Shown here: positions 1 to 4,859 of the stretch, one piece after another | Numbering within the stretch: the first letter of the stretch is position 1 | Layout of the letters: each line of letters starts with the position of its first letter | Source of the DNA: Bacteroidales bacterium | GTDB lineage: Bacteria > Bacteroidota > Bacteroidia > Bacteroidales > P3 | Assembly (NCBI GenBank): GCA_012837565.1 | Contig: DUQY01000065.1 | Coordinates: 1-5,159 of the forward strand | Length of the DNA stretch: 5,159 nt | Direction of reading: 5' to 3' | Made by a program: the position numbers and the translations under genes | Notes under the pieces: generated by a model | What the model was told of the DNA's origin: nothing | Database searches by the model: none | What the model saw: the letters and a program-made list of their open reading frames with translations, nothing else

Positions 1-624
1 AATTGCAATATAATAATCTCTCATCACCCAATAATATTTAAGGGAATTAAGAAGATAGACCATAGATCTCAAATAGGTAAAATCCTTACTAAGGCAATAA
101 AGAACGATATTGTTTTATATGCAGCACATACCAACATTGACAATGCAATTAATGGTGTTAATGGAATTTTAGCTGAAAAGATAGGTCTAGTAAATCTTAG
201 GCCACTTAACAAAGGTTCATATCTTGATAATGAAAACTTCTTGGGCTCAGGAGCAATTGGAGAACTTGAAAAACCAATGGAAAAGGTAGCCTTCTTCCAA
301 CACCTTAAAGAAACGCTAGGTCTTTCTCAAATAACTTATAACTCAAAAGAACAAGACCAAATTAAAACTATTGCAATTTGTGGAGGGAGTGGAAGTTTCC
401 TTATTCCAGATGCAATTAGGTCGAGTGTAGATATATTTATCACAGGAGAAATAAAATATCATGAGTTATTAGATAACGATAAATCAATATTATTAGCAGA
501 AATAGGGCATTATGAAAGTGAACAATTTATAAAAGAAAGGATTATTGCAATTCTTTCTGAAAAATTTTGTAATTTTGTACCCTTAATTTCGGATGATTTC
601 ACCAATAGAGTAAAATATTTTTAA
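1..624 (+). CDS. Nif3-like dinuclear metal centre protein, 3' part (start lies left of the window)
   Basis: The frame is open from the first base, giving 207 residues; roughly the first 55-60 residues of the family appear to be missing. Nif3/YbgI proteins form toroidal hexamers holding two metal ions per subunit. Their cellular role is unsettled, although they are often named GTP cyclohydrolase I type 2. Visible metal-site motifs are SHHP (window residues 7-10), HTNID (43-47), and GHYESE (169-174), whose His170 and Glu174 match the His-x3-Glu pair of the family. The glycine-rich GSGAIGE (82-88) and CGGSGSF (127-133) segments and FITGEIKYHE (146-155) are also typical. LRPL (66-69) leads almost straight into GSGAIGE, so the PII-like insert found between the halves of the long (about 365 residue) form is absent. 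This is the short form. The stop codon is 13 bases before the next gene, suggesting cotranscription. Confidence 0.92.
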   Translation, partial: NCNIIISHHPIIFKGIKKIDHRSQIGKILTKAIKNDIVLYAAHTNIDNAINGVNGILAEKIGLVNLRPLNKGSYLDNENFLGSGAIGELEKPMEKVAFFQHLKETLGLSQITYNSKEQDQIKTIAICGGSGSFLIPDAIRSSVDIFITGEIKYHELLDNDKSILLAEIGHYESEQFIKERIIAILSEKFCNFVPLISDDFTNRVKYF

Positions 625-637
625 ACAATAAACAATA

Positions 638-1450
638 ATGGCAAAGAAAGTTACAGCAAAAACAAAAGCAGAATTAGCTGCTGCTCCAATCAGGAAAAGC
701 GACGAGGCAGATATTACTGTTGAGAGAAGATTGATTGCTTTATATAAATTACAACAAATAGATTCTCAAATTGATAGGATAAGAATTGTTAGGGGTGAAT
801 TGCCATTAGAGGTTCGAGATCTAGAGGATGAGGTTGTTGGATTGGAAACAAGAATAGACAAGTTTAAAGTTGAAGAAACTGCATTAGAGCAAAAGGTTGC
901 CGACAGGAAACAGATGATGAAAGACTGCAACGTTTTGATAAAAAAATACGAAGAACAACAAAAGAATGTTCGAAATAACAGAGAATACGAGTCTTTATCA
1001 AAAGAAGTAGAGTTTCAAACACTTGAAATACAACTTTGTGAAAAGAGAATTAAAGAAGCAATGGTAGAGCTTGATCACCACAAACAAGAGGTTGAAAGAG
1101 TGAAGACTATTCTTGAAGAAACAAGAAAAGACTTAGAGCACAAGAAATTGGAATTAGATGAGATAATTGCTGAAACAGAAGAAACAGAAAAAGTTCTTTT
1201 TGATGAAAGTGAAGAAAACTCAAAGCTAATTGAAGAAAGATATCTAAAAGCATACCATAGAATACGTGATAATACCAGAAATGGATTAGCAGTTGTTGAG
1301 GTTGATAGAGATGCTTGTGGCGGATGTTTCAATAAAATCCCTCACCAAAAACAAATGGATATAAGGATGCATAAGAAAATAATCGTTTGCGAATATTGTG
1401 GTAGAATTTTAGTTGACCAAACAATAGTTGCAGAAGTAGAAGAACTATAA
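638..1450 (+). CDS. Coiled-coil protein with C-terminal C4 zinc ribbon (CT398-like)
   Basis: A complete 270-residue protein. After a Lys/Ala-rich N-terminus (1-20), residues 30-210 are almost entirely charged heptad-like helix, predicted to be a long antiparallel coiled coil. This is followed by a zinc ribbon with Cys227/Cys230 (CGGC) and Cys251/Cys254 (CEYC). The segment KNVRNNREYESLSKEVE (109-125) is the hallmark of this widespread bacterial family, often annotated 'zinc ribbon domain-containing protein' or 'C4-type zinc ribbon'. The biochemical function is not established; a nucleic-acid or protein-binding role is inferred only from the fold. The protein is cytosolic, with no signal or membrane segment. 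The ATG at 638 is preceded by an A-rich leader without a Shine-Dalgarno motif, as usual in Bacteroidota. It lies between the Nif3-like gene and pyrC. Adjacency to Nif3 is common in this phylum, as far as I recall. Confidence 0.92.
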   Translation: MAKKVTAKTKAELAAAPIRKSDEADITVERRLIALYKLQQIDSQIDRIRIVRGELPLEVRDLEDEVVGLETRIDKFKVEETALEQKVADRKQMMKDCNVLIKKYEEQQKNVRNNREYESLSKEVEFQTLEIQLCEKRIKEAMVELDHHKQEVERVKTILEETRKDLEHKKLELDEIIAETEETEKVLFDESEENSKLIEERYLKAYHRIRDNTRNGLAVVEVDRDACGGCFNKIPHQKQMDIRMHKKIIVCEYCGRILVDQTIVAEVEEL

Positions 1451-2761
1451 ATGGCAAAATATAAATATATACGCTTAGCTAATATCGTTAATGATATTGG
1501 ACAAAGAGAAGTTAATATATTAATTAAGGATGATCGGATAGCTATGATTTCAGAATCGGAACTATCCGATCTTCCTTTTAATACAGAGATAATAGAAGCA
1601 AAAGGTTTACTATTATTACCTGGAATTATCGATATTCATGTGCATTTCCGTGAGCCAGGACTAGAGCACAAGGCAGATATGATTTCCGAATCAAGTGCAG
1701 CCCTTGCAGGAGGCATAACCACAGTCTTTGAAATGCCTAACACGACACCTCCAACAATAACCAAAGAAGCACTTCAGCAAAAACTAGACTTAGCTAAGCA
1801 AAAAATGCTTTGCAACTATAAGTTCTACTTCGGGATAACAAATAAAAATCTCGACCAAGCCCTATCAATTCCAAAAGAAGATACATGTGGCTTTAAGATA
1901 TTCCTTGGCTCTTCCACAGGAAACATGTTAGTTGATAGGCAAGAAGCAATTGAGGAATTATTTGAAAGAAGTCCCTATGTTATAACTGCACACTGCGAAG
2001 ACGAACAAAGAGTTAAGCAAAACACACAGAAATACAAAGAACTTTATCCTAATAATGACGCCCCATCTTCAATACATCCACTGGTTAGAGATGCAGAGGC
2101 TTGTTATCTTTCAACCAAATTTGCAATCGAACTTGCCAAGGGAAAGACAAAGCTCAATATTGCTCATATCTCAACCGAAAAAGAATTATCCCTACTCACT
2201 GCAGGAAAGATAGGAACAAAGAATATAACAGCTGAAGTAAGCCCAATGCACCTATGGTTCACCCAAGATGATTTTGACACCTTAGGAAACAAAATAAAAT
2301 GTAACCCAGCAATTAAATCATTACAAGATAGGCAAGCACTTAGAAAAGGTCTTAGAGATGATAAGATAGATTTTATTGCAACCGACCATGCTCCACACCT
2401 TATAGAAGAAAAGGAAAAACCTTATTTTGACGCTCCTTCAGGCATTCCTTCCTTGCAACATTCCCTCCAAATTGTCTTAGAACTCGTTAAACAAGGAGAA
2501 CTAACCCTAAATCAACTACAAGAGAAGATGTCATATAACCCTGCCAAATATTTTAACTTAGAAAATAGGGGAGAGATAAAGGAAGGATATTTTGCAGATA
2601 TTGTTTTGGTTGATTTAAATAAAGAAGAAACCGTAACGAAAGAGAACCTATTGTCAAAATGTAATTGGTCACCTCTTGAGGGCTTCACCTTCACATCTAA
2701 GATTATACTTACAATGGTAAACGGTCAAGTAAAATACAAAGAAGGCAAAATAATTAAATAA
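1451..2761 (+). CDS. pyrC: Dihydroorotase, class I (de novo pyrimidine synthesis)
   Basis: A complete 436-residue amidohydrolase that interconverts N-carbamoyl-L-aspartate and L-dihydroorotate, the third step of UMP synthesis, in the cytosol. The metal ligands His63 and His65 lie in DIHVHFREPG (61-70), where Arg67 is the expected substrate-carboxylate contact. Asn97 lies in FEMPNTTPPT. Lys149 in GFKIFLGSSTGNML is the likely carboxylated bridging lysine. His181 is in TAHCED, His239 in IAHIST, and catalytic Asp312 is in ATDHAPH (310-316). Length and motifs fit the Bacteroidota dihydroorotase branch (about 440 residues) rather than the short class II PyrC of E. coli. The active site looks complete, so an inactive paralogue is unlikely. 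The ATG follows the previous stop with no gap (TAA then ATG), consistent with translational coupling. No Shine-Dalgarno is seen. A 10-base inverted repeat lies inside the early coding region. Confidence 0.96.
   Translation: MAKYKYIRLANIVNDIGQREVNILIKDDRIAMISESELSDLPFNTEIIEAKGLLLLPGIIDIHVHFREPGLEHKADMISESSAALAGGITTVFEMPNTTPPTITKEALQQKLDLAKQKMLCNYKFYFGITNKNLDQALSIPKEDTCGFKIFLGSSTGNMLVDRQEAIEELFERSPYVITAHCEDEQRVKQNTQKYKELYPNNDAPSSIHPLVRDAEACYLSTKFAIELAKGKTKLNIAHISTEKELSLLTAGKIGTKNITAEVSPMHLWFTQDDFDTLGNKIKCNPAIKSLQDRQALRKGLRDDKIDFIATDHAPHLIEEKEKPYFDAPSGIPSLQHSLQIVLELVKQGELTLNQLQEKMSYNPAKYFNLENRGEIKEGYFADIVLVDLNKEETVTKENLLSKCNWSPLEGFTFTSKIILTMVNGQVKYKEGKIIK
1532..1571. repeat. 10-base perfect inverted repeat inside pyrC
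   Basis: GATCGGATAG at 1532-1541 is perfectly complementary to CTATCCGATC at 1562-1571, with a 20-base loop. It lies about 80 bases into pyrC, over codons 28-41, between the first beta strands and the metal-binding motif. It could form an mRNA hairpin within the coding region. Whether it regulates pyrC or is chance is unknown. Confidence 0.6.
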
Positions 2762-2774
2762 TATATTTTCTTAA

Positions 2775-2794
2775 TCCGTTTGACAATTAACGGA
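2775..2794. repeat. Dyad downstream of pyrC overlapping a promoter; possible weak terminator or operator
   Basis: TCCGTT (2775-2780) and AACGGA (2789-2794) form a perfect 6-base inverted repeat around an 8-base loop, starting 14 bases after the pyrC stop. It is followed by ATATTT, not a clean T tract, so as an intrinsic terminator it is weak. The loop contains the TTGAC-like -33 element of the promoter at 2779-2810, so a protein binding the dyad would be well placed to block transcription. Either role is inference. Confidence 0.4.
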
Positions 2795-2810
2795 ATATTT
2801 CGTATATTTG
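2779..2810 (+). promoter_or_regulatory. Bacteroidota-type promoter downstream of pyrC
   Basis: TTTG/TTGAC at 2779-2784 and TATATTTG at 2803-2810 match the Bacteroidota primary-sigma consensus (TTTG, then 19-21 bases, then TAnnTTTG), with a 20-base spacer. Transcription would start near 2815-2818. There is no obvious gene downstream on this strand. The transcript would first meet a 20-codon open frame at 2826 and then the hairpin repeats at 2883-2946. It may be an orphan promoter whose gene was lost, or the promoter of a small RNA. Confidence 0.6.
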
Positions 2811-2825
2811 CATAATAGAAATTAT

Positions 2826-2888
2826 ATGATTAAGTCCTTGAGATTTCAAAATAAGAAACTACCCTTATATTTCCTTAAAATAAAATGA
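2826..2888 (+). CDS. Possible 20-residue open frame behind the 2779-2810 promoter
   Basis: The ATG at 2826 begins a short frame, MIKSLRFQNKKLPLYFLKIK, ending with TGA inside the left arm of the hairpin repeat. It is basic (six Lys/Arg) and has no recognised family. Its only support is position: it begins about ten bases after the predicted transcription start. It could be a leader peptide, the 5' remnant of a displaced gene, or chance. No Shine-Dalgarno is present, but that is normal in this phylum. Confidence 0.15.
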   Translation: MIKSLRFQNKKLPLYFLKIK

Positions 2889-2946
2889 TGCACATCTTTC
2901 ACCCCAAAAGATGTGCATCATTTGCTATGAAAGATGTGCATCATTT
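2883..2946. repeat. Three copies of a 17-base quasi-palindrome forming alternative hairpins
   Basis: Copy 1 (2883-2899) is the exact reverse complement of copy 2, AAAGATGTGCATCATTT (2907-2923), separated by the 7-base loop CACCCCA. This gives a perfect 17-bp stem. Copy 3 (2930-2946) repeats copy 2 exactly, 23 bases further on. Copies 1 and 3 pair over 19 bp (2883-2901 with 2928-2946), so two mutually exclusive hairpins are possible. Each copy is itself a near dyad (GATG-TG-CATC). The block sits in non-coding DNA between pyrC and the insertion sequence. It resembles REP-like intergenic repeats or a set of protein-binding sites. Only A/T-rich ends and no long T tract follow, so a simple terminator is less convincing. 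Confidence 0.85.
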
Positions 2947-3156
2947 GGGTATTGAATCACCGTTTCAATTTTTTTATACGCCGTTTCAGAAAATTATTAC
3001 TGCGTTTTAATTTCTTCTTTCTTTGTTTCATGAAATCCTTGCTTTGATTCAGTAAATTATTCCTTATATTTAGTAAATTGGTCATTTTTTTCATGGAAAT
3101 CTTTCCAATAATCTATTAATTCACTACTTATATTCGTTTTTTTGCGAGCTTAAATC
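2947..3156. other. T-rich intergenic stretch left of the insertion sequence; no firm gene
   Basis: No plus-strand gene is visible. On the minus strand, an ATG frame of 45 residues runs from 3094 to 2957. It is extremely basic (12 Lys and 6 Arg, one acidic residue) and is probably a by-product of A-rich DNA. In another minus-strand frame, 3149-3057 encodes 30 residues containing SELIDYWKDFHEKNDQFTKY before a stop. The same frame continues past stops with similar hydrophilic sequence, which could be a decayed gene. GAAACGG occurs twice (minus strand, at 2981-2987 and 2960-2966). None of these supports a confident gene call. Confidence 0.4.
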
Positions 3157-3183
3157 GGCTCACATTATTTTTTTGGGGACTAA
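3157..3183. repeat. Left terminal inverted repeat of the insertion sequence
   Basis: Starts GGCTCACATTATTTTTTTGG and ends in GACTAA. Its reverse complement aligns with 4544-4570 at 20 of 27 positions, with TCCCCAAA and TGAGCC fully conserved. It overlaps the transposase stop codon (3180-3182). A weaker similarity to the opposite end continues outward for about 17 bases. Confidence 0.75.
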
Positions 3184-4169
3184 GCGAAAAGTTTATAAAG
3201 TCTGAATAGGAAGAAGTCAGTATTAGTAACACCTCTTAGATTAGCTCTAAAGAGTTTAATTTTAGAATTGAATGACTCTGCATTTGCATTAGTGTTTCTA
3301 TTATTAAAGAAGTTAAGTATTTTCTCAAGGTTATATTTGATAGTATAGGCTACAGCGTTAAATTCTTTCATTTGTAATTTCTCTGTCTTATCTATCCATG
3401 TTAAGAGTTTAGACTCTGCATAGCTTCTAGAATGAAGCTCATATATGTTTCTAAATTCCAATATATGTTTATATGCTTTCTCTAAGAGAGGATAATGTTT
3501 AAATAATAGTTTAGCTCTTTGCGATTGTGTTGCAGTCCAACTAGATGCTTTTTTAGATAAAATATATCTACATCTAGCTAAAAGTTGTTTTGGTGTATCT
3601 CCATTCTCTAATTCAATGGCTGTATATTTCTTTCCTTGCTTTTTGGCTTTGTCTATTGCTTTGTTTTCTTTGTCTAATTCCTCCCATCTGTAAGATATTC
3701 TGAGATGCTGTAATCCTTCTATTGCTAACTTTACTACATGAAATCTATCTATAACGAGTGTAGAACATGGGAAGGATTGTTTAACTGCGGATTCCATATT
3801 TTTTGCCATATCCAACGTAACTTCTTTTACTTTACACCTTGATTCTAATGGTAACTTTTCCAGAATATTTACAATGTCTTTTGATTTGGTCCCTTTGATT
3901 GATGCTACTAAGGTTCCTTTCTTGCCTTTGCCATTTTTATTGGTAACGAAAGTATACAATTCTCCTTGTGATAGGGATACTTCATCTATACTTAGATATT
4001 CACCTATATTCTCGGGAAAAAGTAAATAGCTCTCTGCATGTTCTTTCTGATTCCATTCTAAAAATCCGCTACTATGTTTCTTGTATTGCCTTTGTAATTT
4101 ATCGGCTGGAACAGAATAGTAACTGGCTATATTGCTAATGGTATCTGCTCGGGTCTCTACCTGTAGCTT
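3180..4169 (-). CDS. ISAon1-family DDE transposase, catalytic part (frame without its own start)
   Basis: The open frame spans 329 residues from the first codon after an in-frame TAA at 4170-4172. It contains LQRQYKKHSSGF (25-36), FPENIGEYLSIDE with the first catalytic Asp62, VTLDMAKNM with Asp120, LVIDRFHVVK (138-147), and NANAESFNSKIK with Glu298, ending FRLYKLFA. This matches the DDE_Tnp_ISL3 fold and the usual C-terminus of Bacteroidales ISAon1 transposases. There is no ATG, GTG or TTG in frame before the TTG at 3957-3959, which lies after Asp62. Initiation there would give a protein lacking a catalytic residue. A functional product therefore probably needs a frame change from the overlapping upstream ORF (4135-4518), whose frame is offset by +1 (equivalently -2). 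Alternatively, the element carries a frameshift mutation. The catalytic region itself shows no internal stop. Confidence 0.85.
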   Translation of the reverse strand, partial: KLQVETRADTISNIASYYSVPADKLQRQYKKHSSGFLEWNQKEHAESYLLFPENIGEYLSIDEVSLSQGELYTFVTNKNGKGKKGTLVASIKGTKSKDIVNILEKLPLESRCKVKEVTLDMAKNMESAVKQSFPCSTLVIDRFHVVKLAIEGLQHLRISYRWEELDKENKAIDKAKKQGKKYTAIELENGDTPKQLLARCRYILSKKASSWTATQSQRAKLLFKHYPLLEKAYKHILEFRNIYELHSRSYAESKLLTWIDKTEKLQMKEFNAVAYTIKYNLEKILNFFNNRNTNANAESFNSKIKLFRANLRGVTNTDFFLFRLYKLFA

Positions 4170-4518
4170 TTAAAAAATCCGAAAGTTCTTGCGTTATTCT
4201 TGAACCTTCGGCAATAAGAGTGTAATCGTTATGAATGATTTCATTCTTATGTTCTTTATGACGCCATCTCCTTCGTTTGATTGCTAAATAAACTGCCTTC
4301 CCTCGAATAGGAAAGTCTTGAACAATGGTTATAGGATAGAAACCTTTAGATTCATATAATGATGAATCATAACATTTGGGGATAGTATTTATCTCCTCTA
4401 ATTCTACTTGAATAACCATTCTTTTGGTAGATACTTCCCCTAATTCTTCTACATTCGTTATCTTAAAATGCTCAAGTAACCCTTCTGGCAAAAAATAACC
4501 TATTAGTGCTTTTTCCAA
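4135..4518 (-). CDS. ISAon1-family transposase N-terminal region protein
   Basis: A 127-residue ORF covering the DNA-binding and N-terminal part of the split transposase. It contains FLPEGLLEHFKI (9-20), ESKGFYP, the conserved VQDFPIRGKAVYLAIKRRRW, and SRITQELSDFLKATGRDP before it ends with RYH and a stop. The DFPIR...RRRW block is characteristic of the separately annotated N-terminal proteins of this family in Bacteroidales. The only plausible start is TTG at 4516-4518; an in-frame stop lies just upstream at 4528-4530 and no ATG lies between. It overlaps the transposase frame by 35 bases (4135-4169), which supports a frameshift-fused product. TTTTTTAAAAG in the transcript (4177 to 4167) lies at the start of the overlap. 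Confidence 0.8.
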   Translation of the reverse strand: MEKALIGYFLPEGLLEHFKITNVEELGEVSTKRMVIQVELEEINTIPKCYDSSLYESKGFYPITIVQDFPIRGKAVYLAIKRRRWRHKEHKNEIIHNDYTLIAEGSRITQELSDFLKATGRDPSRYH

Positions 4519-4532
4519 TTCTGTTTTTTATG

Positions 4533-4540
4533 CAAATATA
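4533..4540 (-). promoter_or_regulatory. Possible -7 box for the insertion-sequence genes
   Basis: TATATTTG on the minus strand fits the Bacteroidota TAnnTTTG -7 box and sits just inside the right terminal repeat, 15 bases upstream of the TTG start. An upstream TTTG (4555-4552, minus strand) is only 11 bases away, too close for the usual 19-21 base spacing, so the -33 element is unconvincing and the promoter may be weak. Confidence 0.35.
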
Positions 4541-4543
4541 AAA

Positions 4544-4570
4544 CTAATCCCCAAATATTTCATCTGAGCC
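4544..4570. repeat. Right terminal inverted repeat of the insertion sequence
   Basis: Starts CTAATCCCCAAATATTTCAT and ends TGAGCC. It aligns with the reverse complement of 3157-3183 at 20 of 27 positions. It lies upstream of the N-terminal ORF and next to its presumed promoter. Confidence 0.75.
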
Positions 4571-4746
4571 ATAAAACTTCGTTTCAGGAAATTAGAATAA
4601 GTATATAAATATCCTCAATATTTTTTTAATTTTTTTTGCTTATTCCCTCCTTATTTCTCTTATTATACTTTTCAAGACAATTTAAATTCATAAAATACAT
4701 TTCAATATAGAATAAAAGTTAAATAGAGAAATTTCTAATCCTAAAA
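4571..4746. other. AT-rich intergenic DNA, no gene seen
   Basis: This stretch between the insertion sequence and the promoter of the secreted-protein gene contains long T and A runs. It has no open frame with protein-like composition on either strand. A copy of CGTTTCAG-G-AAATTA at 4580-4594 nearly repeats 2982-2996 on the far side of the insertion sequence. Confidence 0.5.
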
Positions 4747-4779
4747 TTTGGTATTAACTTTTTAAATACTTTATCTTTG
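4747..4779 (+). promoter_or_regulatory. Bacteroidota promoter for the secreted-protein gene
   Basis: TTTG at 4747-4750 and TATCTTTG at 4772-4779 match the phylum consensus with a 21-base spacer. Transcription should start near 4785, leaving a leader of about 75 bases before the ATG at 4860. The leader has a weak imperfect dyad around 4798-4816 (AAATAGCC, TAA, GGGTTATTT) and an A-rich tract before the start, typical for this phylum. Confidence 0.7.
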
Positions 4780-4859
4780 CACACTTTTTAAAGTAAAATA
4801 GCCTAAGGGTTATTTGCTGATTATGATAGTTAAATAATTTATAAACAAACACTTAAAAA

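Larger units (their letters stand above)
3157..4570 (-). mobile_element. ISAon1-type (ISL3-related) insertion sequence, apparently full length
   Basis: An element of about 1414 bp bounded by imperfect 27-base terminal inverted repeats (20 of 27 positions match) whose outer ends are GGCTC and GAGCC. It carries two overlapping minus-strand ORFs: an N-terminal-region protein and a DDE transposase with all catalytic residues. ISL3-related elements usually end in GG and duplicate about 8 bp of AT-rich target. The 8 bases outside each end here (CTTAAATC on the left, ATAAAACT on the right) do not match, so either the exact ends differ, the duplication has decayed, or one flank was rearranged. The element is antisense to pyrC and divergent from the secreted-protein gene. 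The family name is from recognition of protein motifs, not a database match. Confidence 0.85.

Noticed and set aside
1075..1332. 85-codon open frame on the minus strand inside the zinc-ribbon gene
   Set aside because: It is wholly antisense to a well-conserved coding gene and is Ser/Leu-rich without recognisable motifs, as expected from the reverse of Glu/Lys-rich coiled-coil codons.
2512..2694. 60-codon open frame on the minus strand inside pyrC
   Set aside because: It lies fully within the conserved dihydroorotase C-terminal region and has no family signature or promoter of its own.
2883..2923. Plain intrinsic terminator of the pyrC operon
   Set aside because: The stem is AT-rich, lies 120 bases after pyrC and downstream of another promoter, and is followed by only three T residues. 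A terminator role is possible but not supported enough to annotate as such.
2883..2946. CRISPR array
   Set aside because: The copies are in mixed orientation, only 17 bases long, with 5-7 base gaps rather than uniform spacers, and no cas genes are nearby.
4168..4177. Classic -1 slippery heptamer (T TTA AAA) as the route to the transposase frame
   Set aside because: The transposase frame is offset by +1 (-2), not -1. A -1 shift here reads AGC TAC AGG and then a TAG stop, so it cannot yield the transposase.
4646..4652. Strong Shine-Dalgarno-like AAGGAGG on the minus strand
   Set aside because: No start codon or open frame follows at a useful distance, and Bacteroidota rarely use such sites.
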